Position numbers and translations under genes: made by a program. DNA of 6,018 nt from CAZXCQ01 sp964639275 (GTDB taxonomy: Bacteria; Desulfobacterota; DSM-4660; Desulfatiglandales; Desulfatiglandaceae), in assembly GCA_964639275.1 (NCBI GenBank), contig CAZXCQ010000333.1, positions 1 through 6,018 on the forward strand, read 5' to 3'. The notes beneath the pieces were generated by a model. It did not search any database and was not told the origin of the DNA. It worked only from the letters and a program-made list of their open reading frames with translations. Of the stretch, positions 1 to 5,858 are shown piece by piece. How positions within the stretch are numbered: position 1 is the first letter of the stretch; every line of letters starts with the position of its first letter.

Positions 1-56
1 AAGCGCCCTTTTTTCTACCACTTTCAAATTCACACAAGATATTTTACACTACCCAT
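1..56 (-). CDS. Possible 5' end of a third gene, cut by the window edge (uncertain frame)
   Basis: The last codons of the metallopeptidase gene form GGAGGT (66-61), and an ATG follows at 56-54 after only four bases past that motif, an ideal ribosome-binding arrangement. The frame from this ATG reads MGSVKYLV and then meets TGA at 32-30. Skipping one base there would continue as EFESGRKKGA to the edge. A separate GTG at 33-31 opens a third frame (VNLKVVEKRAL) to the edge but lacks a good Shine-Dalgarno. Possible explanations are a third operon gene with a sequencing error or frameshift, a GTG-started gene, or a chance ATG after the operon. No family can be named from so few residues. Confidence 0.22.
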
Positions 57-57
57 A

Positions 58-1497
58 TTAACCTCCAATCTGTTTAGTTTTTACTTCATTCCATCGCCTC
101 TTGATCTCCGCGAGTTCCATGCATTTGAGAAGCAATCTATGTAGGTGGCGCTCGCTACTAAATCTGTCGCCACTGATTTTTTCAGGAAGGCTGCTTCGGA
201 ATGCGTCGAAGCAACCAAGTTTGATGTACCAACCTGCATTTAGTATATCGGAAATACTCGGAATTTTGCAATCCTCATCAAGGTTTTTGCGTAACTCAGC
301 TGCCGGAACGTTTTCGATAAACAGCGGAACCATAGTATCAATGTTTGCAAGAAATTTCGCGTGGGAATATTGAATCCCTCTCTGAATGGATTCAATAGCT
401 ACTCTGGATATGAGATTTATCACTTTATCGGAAATGGCCTTAAGAGCAAGTGCTGAGGTCAAGCTGGTCGATATTGATTTATCGGACCTCTCCTCCGCCT
501 TGGTTGTCCATAGTTCAAGGAGTTCCGAAAGCTTGGCGTGGTCCTTAAAGTCATAAGTTTTCTGGAGGTGCCTGCACATCAAACGAATTCGCAACCTTGG
601 TGGTGGATGAGAATCTGACGAACCATCAAGCATTGCAACAGTTGAGAAAAAGTGTATAAAACCAAAGAAATAAGCAGGTCCGAGGATCGTAACAGCGAGT
701 GCATCGCAACACAACTCAGCGACCCAGTTTTCTACGGTGCCGGTCGCGCTCTCGGTAAGCATTCTCCGAACTTCAATTTCCTCAAATGGAAACCGGATTG
801 TCTCGCCCTTTTTGACATCCGTGCTTCTCTGTTCAGAGACTATCTTGTTAGCCCACGATTTGATCAGTGATATTGGTATTTTTACTTTCGGAAGTATCCT
901 ATCTGCGAGACCGTCCTGCTTGTAAAGCCCGTGGGCTGCCTCGTGAGCAAGAATTGAATTCAATAGTGCGTCATTCGCCTCAATGGGGGGCACATCGATT
1001 ATATACAGCAATTTTGGCAAGTCGTCAGTCGCTGATAAAAATGAAGTCTCAGAAAAAATGCTTCGGATGTCTTCAGCGATCTCGATTATGGTGTAATTAA
1101 GTTTGTAGGCAGCCCTGAGAAGAACCTCCGCCTCCGGTAGCAGTTCCCTTACGAATCTTCGCAGTGGCAGTGCGATCTCTGCGCTTGTTTGGTTAATCTC
1201 AGCTCCTGAGAGGATACCAAGGTACTCAAACAGGAATGGCACAAGAGAGCAAGCACGATGAATCCTTAGTTCTTGCTCGTAGGGAGACAGCACGTTCAGA
1301 TCTGAATTCTTAAGTTCAAAATTGAAGAATTCGAGGAGTGTCTTGTTTGCGCGGGACAGGAAGTTGAGAAGGGCTTTGCAGCCTTGGGGCGAAGCCCATA
1401 GCCTTGTGTCAAGCTTTGCAAGCTCGGCTTCCAGAGCGTGGCATCGCTCTTTCGCCGCTTCGAATTTGAGTCCGATTACTTGCCCAAGATTCCCCAA
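58..1497 (-). CDS. Predicted zinc metallopeptidase-like protein (HEXXH), unknown family
   Basis: This 479-residue protein carries a HEAAH motif at residues 185-189, inside an ILAHEAAHGLY context, the classic zinc-binding helix in which the Glu is the catalytic base. About 70 residues later comes ELCCDALA (E261, D265), matching the ExxxD third-ligand helix of gluzincin peptidases. A SHPPPRLRIRLM segment (296-307) resembles the HPPP/RI stretch of M48-like enzymes. The N-terminal about 160 residues look helical. Residues 266-290 are hydrophobic and may be a core helix or a membrane segment; I see no signal peptide. The start is TTG at 1497-1495: the same frame has a TGA at 1506-1504, and GAGGTGA (1510-1504) sits at suitable spacing. 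It overlaps the upstream gene by 22 bases, implying translational coupling. Peptidase activity is inferred from motifs; substrate and named family are unknown. Confidence 0.85.
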   Translation of the reverse strand: MGNLGQVIGLKFEAAKERCHALEAELAKLDTRLWASPQGCKALLNFLSRANKTLLEFFNFELKNSDLNVLSPYEQELRIHRACSLVPFLFEYLGILSGAEINQTSAEIALPLRRFVRELLPEAEVLLRAAYKLNYTIIEIAEDIRSIFSETSFLSATDDLPKLLYIIDVPPIEANDALLNSILAHEAAHGLYKQDGLADRILPKVKIPISLIKSWANKIVSEQRSTDVKKGETIRFPFEEIEVRRMLTESATGTVENWVAELCCDALAVTILGPAYFFGFIHFFSTVAMLDGSSDSHPPPRLRIRLMCRHLQKTYDFKDHAKLSELLELWTTKAEERSDKSISTSLTSALALKAISDKVINLISRVAIESIQRGIQYSHAKFLANIDTMVPLFIENVPAAELRKNLDEDCKIPSISDILNAGWYIKLGCFDAFRSSLPEKISGDRFSSERHLHRLLLKCMELAEIKRRWNEVKTKQIGG

Positions 1498-1949
1498 GCC
1501 ATCTCACCTCGATTTTTCCACATTTTAGACAACTCACCAGAATGTTGCATCTCGGCGGTTGAATGGCTAACAAAAAAAGCTCGAAGCTTTTTGAGTCGGC
1601 GGTTTTCTGGGCGCTTCCCTGCGGCAAGTTCATCTGCGGTTTCCTTTAATTCTGTGAGATACGCAATGAAATCAGAGGATGCTGACAATATTTTCATCGC
1701 CCGAAGAGCCTGGCCGAACAAACTCGCGTGGTTAGCTGAGACACTGTTGAAAGATGGCTTCTCCATCCATTCGTAACCTGAGATAGCGTCACTCAGAAAG
1801 ATTGACGTCTTCTCAAATAGTTCCTTATTTTCCTCAGGGATGGCCCTATTATTCTGCTGAACCTTAGCCAAAGCCAAGATGACACGATCAGCGAAAAGGC
1901 CATCCCGAAGTGACTTAGCCATTTCACCAAACCATCCTCCTGATCTCAT
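1476..1949 (-). CDS. Conserved-looking hypothetical protein, upstream partner of the HEXXH protein
   Basis: This 157-residue protein belongs to no family I recognise. It appears soluble and mostly helical, with no signal peptide, membrane segment or obvious DNA-binding motif. Basic residues cluster at 112-123 (GKRPENRRLKK), followed by FFVSHSTAEMQHSGEL. The ATG at 1949-1947 is preceded by AAAGGAGG with a five-base gap, an excellent ribosome-binding site. An in-frame ATG at codon 10 is a weaker alternative. The TAA at 1478-1476 lies inside the next gene, so the two are almost certainly co-transcribed and translationally coupled. This suggests partners needed in fixed ratio, for example an adaptor, inhibitor or substrate-recognition subunit for the peptidase; that role is inference. 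A structured leader lies upstream. Confidence 0.75.
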   Translation of the reverse strand: MRSGGWFGEMAKSLRDGLFADRVILALAKVQQNNRAIPEENKELFEKTSIFLSDAISGYEWMEKPSFNSVSANHASLFGQALRAMKILSASSDFIAYLTELKETADELAAGKRPENRRLKKLRAFFVSHSTAEMQHSGELSKMWKNRGEMAWGILGK

Positions 1950-1966
1950 AGAAACCTCCTTTCAAT

Positions 1967-2002
1967 TTAAGCGTAATACGATTTGCCGAGTGCGAGCCTC
2001 AT
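1967..2002 (-). CDS. Possible 11-codon leader ORF
   Basis: An ATG at 2002-2000 opens MRLALGKSYYA and ends at TAA 1969-1967, 17 bases before the start codon of the 157-residue protein. AGGAGGGG (2020-2013) precedes it with a 10-12 base gap, a little long but usable. It lies directly downstream of a hairpin with a T-tract. It could be a leader peptide whose translation affects the next gene, or simply the chance end of a longer open frame that starts at GTG 2224 without a ribosome-binding site. No amino acid run suggests classical attenuation. Confidence 0.2.
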   Translation of the reverse strand: MRLALGKSYYA

Positions 2003-2029
2003 GTCTTCTAGACCCCTCCTCGGTAATAA

Positions 2030-2089
2030 AAGCGGGCTAAGAATATCATTTTTCTGATGCATTAAGATCAATATATTACAAGCCCGCTT
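2030..2089 (-). promoter_or_regulatory. Long-loop hairpin with T-tract, possible attenuator or terminator
   Basis: AAGCGGGCT (2030-2038) and AGCCCGCTT (2081-2089) are perfect 9-bp inverted arms around a 42-base loop. Inside, AATAT (2042-2046) can pair with ATATT (2073-2077) across a three-by-three internal loop. On the minus strand the second arm runs into TTTTATTA, a terminator-like tail; on the plus strand no T-run follows. It ends about 80 bases before the start of the 157-residue gene, in its 5' leader. It may terminate read-through from upstream or act as a conditional attenuator. The long loop makes it weaker than a standard terminator. Confidence 0.4.
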
Positions 2090-2107
2090 GCCGCAAAATA
2101 TATACCC

Positions 2108-2130
2108 AACCACGTGCTGCTCGTGGCGTT
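2108..2130. repeat. Small inverted repeat (hairpin)
   Basis: CCACG (2110-2114) pairs with CGTGG (2122-2126) around a seven-base loop. Alternatively AACCACG pairs with CGTG plus GTT across a two-base bulge. It lies 18 bases from the larger hairpin at 2030-2089 and, on the minus strand, would fold first in the same leader. Its function is unknown. Confidence 0.35.
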
Positions 2131-2236
2131 TAGGCCGCTCGACAGATAATAATAACTTGCTTTCTGTAATTCTGAATATGAACCATTCCTTTCTTATCTC
2201 ACGTGTCAAGAGCAAATTAAGCACATCATATTGCCT

Positions 2237-2264
2237 AACAAAAAACCCCGCTCAACAAAAACCC
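2237..2264. repeat. Short direct repeat, AAC-A(5-6)-CCC, two copies
   Basis: AACAAAAAACCC (2237-2248) recurs as AACAAAAACCC (2254-2264), with starts 17 bases apart. Both sit in A-rich spacer DNA. They could be two sites for a DNA-binding protein on nearly successive helical turns, or simple low-complexity sequence; the latter is more likely. Confidence 0.2.
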
Positions 2265-2467
2265 AAGAATTTAATCTAATTGGTTGCGAAATTAAAGACA
2301 AGCGAGTAACCTTTTTTACTTGTAAGACAAGATAAAGCCAACCATAAAACCATAATATTCGTAAAGAAGACGTTGTTGATTATATTTATTTTCTTATCTT
2401 GCCTTGGGTGATGAAGTCTAAATGCCGCCCCCCTGAATGAAAAGCCCTCTTGTCTCCCACCGACATG

Positions 2468-2504
2468 AAAAAGAAAACCCCACTCTCAGGTAAGAGAAAT
2501 GGGG
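2468..2504 (-). terminator. Rho-independent terminator (minus strand)
   Basis: On the minus strand CCCCA and TGGGG arms (plus coordinates 2500-2504 and 2478-2482) and an inner TCTC/GAGA pair (2494-2497 and 2484-2487) form a stem with a six-base loop and a small bulge. TTTTCTTTTT (2477-2468) follows. This is a textbook intrinsic terminator. On the plus strand the stem is followed only by TTTGATTT, so that direction is weak. It may close the operon whose last gene ends at 2864, leaving a roughly 360-base 3' region, or it may end a short transcript from the promoter at 2595. Confidence 0.75.
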
Positions 2505-2535
2505 CTTTGATTTCAAATCCATGGTTACCTCTTCG

Positions 2536-2558
2536 ATTGGTTGACATATAAAACCAAT
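2536..2558. repeat. 7-bp inverted repeat, candidate operator
   Basis: ATTGGTT (2536-2542) and AACCAAT (2552-2558) are perfect inverted arms around nine bases. The left arm overlaps the start of a plus-strand TTGACA (2541-2546). The right arm overlaps the 16-bp palindrome at 2556-2571. The spacing suits a dimeric regulator, but no regulator gene is visible in the window. Confidence 0.4.
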
Positions 2559-2569
2559 TTATCGATAAA
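2541..2569 (+). promoter_or_regulatory. Possible sigma70-type promoter, plus strand
   Basis: A perfect TTGACA (2541-2546) is followed after 17 bases by GATAAA (2564-2569), a moderate -10 match. Transcription would start near 2576 and run rightwards, opposite to all recognised genes. The only small frame just downstream is the 28-codon ORF at 2606. In A/T-rich DNA such matches also occur by chance. Confidence 0.3.
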
Positions 2570-2571
2570 TT
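2556..2571. promoter_or_regulatory. Perfect 16-bp palindrome, candidate operator
   Basis: AATTTATCGATAAATT reads the same on both strands. It covers the -10 region of the plus-strand promoter (2564-2569), and overlaps the last bases of the minus-strand -10 (2573-2568) and its predicted start site. Perfect symmetry of this length at opposing promoters is a typical operator layout, although A/T-rich spacer DNA raises the chance expectation. Confidence 0.4.
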
Positions 2572-2595
2572 TACATCTCTTATAAGCTTTGTCAA
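2568..2595 (-). promoter_or_regulatory. Possible sigma70-type promoter, minus strand
   Basis: A perfect TTGACA (2595-2590) is followed after 16 bases by TAAATT (2573-2568). Transcription would begin near 2561 and reach the strong terminator at 2504-2468, giving an RNA of roughly 95 bases, or read through towards the left block. Within that RNA, GAGG and then ATG (2522-2520) open a 34-codon frame that runs through the terminator stem; I do not regard that frame as a gene. Confidence 0.35.
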
Positions 2596-2605
2596 GGACT
2601 TTTTT

Positions 2606-2692
2606 ATGTATGGTGATAGAGACTATGATATGATAAGAACTCCTTTTTTGGGGCTGGAGCATAGGGGATTTCTCCTTGTGTGTCAAAGGTAA
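2606..2692 (+). CDS. Possible 28-residue small protein
   Basis: An ATG at 2606 opens a 28-codon frame beginning MYGDRDYDMIRTPF and ending at TAA 2690-2692. AAGGA (2594-2598) lies seven bases upstream, and a sigma70-like promoter with a palindromic operator-like site is just before it. This is a complete small expression unit in form, but the peptide resembles nothing I know. It has no hydrophobic segment typical of type I toxins and could easily be chance. Confidence 0.15.
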   Translation: MYGDRDYDMIRTPFLGLEHRGFLLVCQR

Positions 2693-2863
2693 AGTGGACG
2701 CATGGTGTGGTAGCCCTTCAATTTACCTGGAAATCGGATTGATGAGGGGAGGGCATTCAGAGATGGGAAAGGCAGATCTGAGGCCATATTTTCGTGGAAA
2801 GGATGACAGTTGCCTGAAAAAAGGTTATACTTCTGCCGTTAATTCGCCTCCTCATTTGAAAAA

Positions 2864-3535
2864 TCAGGGGGGTGACTCCATCCAGAGATCCTGTTCGCGG
2901 ATACCGAAATCGGGGCGGCCGTCTGTAATTTCATTTTTTATGCTATCGAGCAGCGATCGGACCTGTTCCAGCCTCCCGCCATCCAGTTCCCTGGCCTTGC
3001 GGGTGTAAAAACCCCTTTTGACCTCTGTTGCACGATCCGTGCATTCTCTATTGAGAAAATCGGAGATGGTCTCTCCGAATTCGCAGACTATCTTGCCCCC
3101 CATGATGAGATAGACCAGGCCCGCCTTTTCAAGGACATCGGCATCATAGAGTATCTTGGCCTCCAGGGTCTGCGGCAGTTCGGCCTTCCCCTTGTGAGCC
3201 CGGATGCAGTGACAGATAGCCTCGGTATGCGCCTGTTCATAACCGAAGTCTCCCAGCAATTCCTCTGCCAGGCGGGCGCCGGCCACATCGTGTCCCAGCC
3301 GTTTAAAGCCTGGGTCGGAAAACCCTATATCGTGTAACAGGACGCTGGGGATGAGGGTGCTGTAGTCCACCCCCTCTTCTTCAGCCGCTATCGACAGGGC
3401 CCGGTGGAGATCCCGCAAGACATGATAAAAGCTATGATGATGCCGGTTCTTCCTATTACAGAGACGACAGGCAGTCGTGTAAACAGTCAGGATTCTCGGG
3501 TCCTGCCGGACATGGTGATCGAGGGTATATTTCAC
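2864..3535 (-). CDS. HD-domain phosphohydrolase family protein
   Basis: A 223-residue protein with the HD metal-dependent phosphohydrolase signature: a histidine in FYHVLRDLHRAL (H38), the HD doublet in LLHDIGF (H68, D69), further histidines at H82 (GHDVAGARLAEE) and H114 (IRAHKG), and an ILYDADVLEKAG segment (D131, D133). This order matches small stand-alone HD hydrolases of the YedJ/metal-dependent type, which cleave phosphate esters of nucleotides or other metabolites; the substrate is unknown. The start is GTG 3535-3533, overlapping the TGA of the upstream gene (GTGA), with a purine-rich AGGAAAGGGGGAAG upstream, so translation is probably coupled. The N-terminal Cys/His-rich stretch (22-35, TACRLCNRKNRHHH) is unusual. 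It is the last recognised gene of the operon. Confidence 0.88.
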   Translation of the reverse strand: MKYTLDHHVRQDPRILTVYTTACRLCNRKNRHHHSFYHVLRDLHRALSIAAEEEGVDYSTLIPSVLLHDIGFSDPGFKRLGHDVAGARLAEELLGDFGYEQAHTEAICHCIRAHKGKAELPQTLEAKILYDADVLEKAGLVYLIMGGKIVCEFGETISDFLNRECTDRATEVKRGFYTRKARELDGGRLEQVRSLLDSIKNEITDGRPDFGIREQDLWMESPP

Positions 3536-4815
3536 GACGCGGTGCTTCCCCCTTTCCTCTCGCCCCTCAGTAACAGGTCCTCAAAGACAGACACAATCTC
3601 TGGCACAAACGGCGGGTCGTTTATATGGTGATCAAATTCATACAATGGAATCTCCGGTTTGAGCCTGGCCCGAAGGGTGTCAACAAAGGCCTGGTCCGCC
3701 TCTGTATCGCGGAAATGAAGCCCATCCCTGTTATAAAAAGAGAACCCGCCTCTTGGGATGGCCACGGTCACGGGGGCGTTGGCCTGATTCAGACGTTCGG
3801 CCATCACCTTTGCTAGCCGGGTCATCTGCGCCGCATTGACCCGGACCAGGGTGATATGGGGGTTATGGGGGACAGAAGGCTGGGTTCGATACGCCTCGGG
3901 TATCGTTTCCGGCTCGCGCAGGGTAATGACGTCGAGTCCCCCCGGGATCACGAGGCGTGGTACGCCCTTCAGACCCCCTGCCACAAGACGGTCGGAATCC
4001 CCTGCATGGATTCCTCCAAAGAGCTCATCAGTCAGCTCATGGGTGCTCAGGTCAAACAAGGCCTCCAAAACCCCCTCCACGGCCTGTTCCTCCATGGCCT
4101 TACCGCCTGTGCCGTTGCAGTGAAAGGCGAATACCTCGAAGCCCTTTTCCTCCAGCAGGGCCTTGATGGCCATTCCCGCAGGGGTGGTCTGTCCATAGAT
4201 GGTGATCCCCACCTTTGGGCGGGGTCTTTCTCCCTCCACCAGTTCGACTTCGGCCATACCCACCACCGCGCCCGCGGCATTGGCCAGCACCCGCCTTGTG
4301 AGGGAATTGAGACCCAGGATATCGGCGACCGAATGCATGATGGTGAGATCCCTGGTGCCGGTATAGATGCCAAAGGGTGTCTGACCGGAGGCTACTGTTG
4401 AGACCATCACCTTTGGGACACCCAGGGGCAGGGCCCGCATGGCAAAGGTGCAGATCTCGGTCCCCTGGGCGCCGCCAAGGCCGATTACCCCGCGGATCCG
4501 GCCCTCCTCATAGATCCGTCTTAAGATACGGGCCGATCCCCTGGACATGGCCCGGATCCCCCGGTTACGGGTACCCTTCTCGGCGCTCCTGGACACCAGT
4601 TCCGCCCTTTGCTCTCCCCCCTCCCTGGCGATCTCATCAGCCAGGAAATCAGGGCGAGGGGCGGCCGGGTCTCTTCGGTCAAAAATCCCCGTGTCCAGGA
4701 TCACCGTGCCATAGCCAGCATTCTCGATTTGCGACTTTACAAAGGCGGCCTCAGGTCCCTTTGTGTCGAGTGTGGCAATGATGGCAATGGCCTTGTCACG
4801 TTCCCGGTTCATCAT
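3532..4815 (-). CDS. UPF0261 / Tm-1-like ATP-binding domain protein
   Basis: This 427-residue protein is a full-length member of the UPF0261 family, related to the N-terminal ATP-binding domain of the tomato antiviral protein Tm-1. Landmarks are IIATLDTKG near the start (12-20), GLGGAQGTE (112-120), STVASGQTPFGIYTGTRDL (139-157), FHCNGTGGKAMEE (231-243), DLSTHELTDELFGG (255-268), VIPGGLDV (289-296), NPHITLVR (318-325) and PRGGFSFYN (354-362). The biochemical role of bacterial members is unsettled; nucleotide binding is known for the Tm-1 domain. In Tm-1 and many bacteria it is fused or adjacent to a TIM-barrel PEP-hydrolase-like partner, absent from this window. Two ATGs in tandem (4815 and 4812) are possible starts, preceded only by AAAAGG, a modest ribosome-binding site that could be partly hidden by GCC/GGC pairing. 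It lies 51 bases after the creatininase gene. Confidence 0.93.
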   Translation of the reverse strand: MMNRERDKAIAIIATLDTKGPEAAFVKSQIENAGYGTVILDTGIFDRRDPAAPRPDFLADEIAREGGEQRAELVSRSAEKGTRNRGIRAMSRGSARILRRIYEEGRIRGVIGLGGAQGTEICTFAMRALPLGVPKVMVSTVASGQTPFGIYTGTRDLTIMHSVADILGLNSLTRRVLANAAGAVVGMAEVELVEGERPRPKVGITIYGQTTPAGMAIKALLEEKGFEVFAFHCNGTGGKAMEEQAVEGVLEALFDLSTHELTDELFGGIHAGDSDRLVAGGLKGVPRLVIPGGLDVITLREPETIPEAYRTQPSVPHNPHITLVRVNAAQMTRLAKVMAERLNQANAPVTVAIPRGGFSFYNRDGLHFRDTEADQAFVDTLRARLKPEIPLYEFDHHINDPPFVPEIVSVFEDLLLRGERKGGSTAS

Positions 4816-4866
4816 GCGCCTTTTGGCCGGCGTTCTCGATTATGGAGTCTTGATCGATCCAGACCC

Positions 4867-5796
4867 CTACATGGGTCTGAAGGTCCTGTTCCAGTAATCC
4901 CGGTTTCTTACCTCCACCTTGATCTTCTTAACTTCCTCGATAAACTCGGCCATGATCTCGGCCTTCTTGTAGATGATCCGTTTGCCCTTTTCAGCGGATG
5001 CGGTAAAGGGGTTACCCGGCCTGCCGATCAGGCCGGTGTCGCTGTATTCCTGGTGATCCATGGGGACCCAGGCCACATCAAGGCCGTTCATCGTCAGATA
5101 GGGCGATCCATTTGCCTTGGTGAACTTGTCACTGACATCGGAAATCCACTTGGGCGGATGGGTCCAGTCCTTATCCGTCCGGTCCAGGTGGACGAGCTGT
5201 TTTCCGTACAATCGTTCAAAGTAGAGACATTCGGCGGTTTCAACCTCGCTCCCATGCCACCCCGGTGCCTCCTCGGGGGGGTTTTCCAGGATATCTGTGC
5301 CCTTAAAAAGACCGGGAACGGCCTCGGCGTCATTGCGGTAGCAACACACAAAGGCCCCCGTCTCATATCGCAGCGCCCTCAAGGCAGGGTCCACCGCCTT
5401 CATGTTGGAGGTATGACCGGTGGCAAATATCAGCTTATTAAACCCGTTGTGAATAAGAGACCGACCGATCTCATAGAGGATATTCTGATAGGTGGCCGCA
5501 CTAAAGGTAACCGTCCCGGACCCTATGCCGGGTGGATGAAGGTGCTGAGGGGAATACCCGATCGGTATCAGTTGAAAATAGGGCACATTCGCCTTTTCTG
5601 CCGCAATCTGGCAGGGAAGCTCCGTTGCGATACTATCGGTGCATACGGGACAATGCCTCCCGTGCTGTTCTGTACTCCCCAATGGAATAAGCACAATGTC
5701 AGTCTCCTTCAGCCACTCCCTTACTTCCAGGTAGCCACACCTGAAAAGGTTATAGATCTTTTCCTTTTTTACCTCCTTTTTCTCTTCCCATTCCAT
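4867..5796 (-). CDS. Creatininase-family amidohydrolase
   Basis: A 309-residue protein, slightly longer than the usual 240-270, of the creatininase / creatinine amidohydrolase family. These are metal-dependent hydrolases acting on cyclic or linear amides; members include creatininase, FAPy deformylase-like proteins and MftE. Key segments are PLGSTEQHGRHCPVCTD (38-54, putative ligands E43, H45, D54), IGYSPQHLHPPGIGSGTVTFS (split 79-88 and 89-99), IFATGHTSNM (123-132, H128) and HGSEVETAE (181-189, H181, E184). The common NGHGGN motif is here TGHTSN, so the second-metal site may differ. A charged N-terminal extension (1-13) is rich in Lys and Glu. ATG 5796-5794 has AAGGAGG seven bases upstream, an excellent ribosome-binding site. 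True creatinine hydrolysis is unlikely to be assignable; substrate unknown. Confidence 0.92.
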   Translation of the reverse strand: MEWEEKKEVKKEKIYNLFRCGYLEVREWLKETDIVLIPLGSTEQHGRHCPVCTDSIATELPCQIAAEKANVPYFQLIPIGYSPQHLHPPGIGSGTVTFSAATYQNILYEIGRSLIHNGFNKLIFATGHTSNMKAVDPALRALRYETGAFVCCYRNDAEAVPGLFKGTDILENPPEEAPGWHGSEVETAECLYFERLYGKQLVHLDRTDKDWTHPPKWISDVSDKFTKANGSPYLTMNGLDVAWVPMDHQEYSDTGLIGRPGNPFTASAEKGKRIIYKKAEIMAEFIEEVKKIKVEVRNRDYWNRTFRPM

Positions 5797-5858
5797 AATA
5801 AACCTCCTTTTTGGGAGCCGTGCCCGAGGCGCGACGTCATATAAGATCTCAAGGCAAT

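Larger units (their letters stand above)
1950..2863. other. Spacer of about 0.9 kb without a convincing protein gene
   Basis: No open frame here combines a good start, a ribosome-binding site and protein-like sequence. The longest frames are 85 codons on the minus strand (GTG 2224 to 1967), 69 codons on the minus strand (2595-2386) and 63 codons on the plus strand (2088-2279); none is persuasive. The region contains the leader hairpins, short repeats, the terminator and the control-like cluster listed separately. From 2693 to 2863 I see nothing beyond weak inverted repeats. I see no tRNA, rRNA, CRISPR repeats or transposase remnants. The 1950-2600 part is clearly richer in A/T than the genes to its right. 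Confidence 0.6.

Noticed and set aside
1967..2224. 85-codon minus-strand frame from a GTG
   Set aside because: It has no ribosome-binding site at the GTG, and crosses a hairpin with a T-tract. Its sequence does not look like a folded protein. Only the last 11 codons have a possible separate start.
2108..2239. Possible integron attC site (ACCCAAC near 2104, GTTTAGGC near 2128, GCCTAAC at 2233-2239)
   Set aside because: No correctly spaced pair of RYYYAAC and GTTRRRY boxes with inner boxes could be found, and no integrase is visible. The matches look accidental.
2319..2401. Short inverted repeats CTTGT/ACAAG (2319-2331) and CAAGATAA/TTATCTTG (2328-2335, 2394-2401)
   Set aside because: Arms are short or far apart, compete with each other, and have no T-tract or linked signal.
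2386..2595. 69-codon minus-strand frame
   Set aside because: It begins within a promoter-like TTGACA and passes through the palindrome and the intrinsic terminator, so it is more likely noncoding.
2676..3008. 110-codon plus-strand frame across the end of the HD gene
   Set aside because: It starts at GTG without clear signals, overlaps the real HD gene antisense, and shows no recognisable sequence.
3856..4401. 181-codon plus-strand open frame
   Set aside because: It lies antisense to the UPF0261 coding region, whose conserved motifs are intact, so it is a shadow frame.
4816..4866. Spacer before the UPF0261 gene resembles codons 30-34 of that gene (ATCGAGAACGCCGGC)
   Set aside because: A 15-base stretch with two differences is too short to support duplication; probably chance.
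4609..5844. 411-codon plus-strand open frame antisense to the creatininase and UPF0261 genes
   Set aside because: It runs opposite two well-recognised families, has no family-like sequence of its own, and long antisense frames are common in GC-rich coding DNA.
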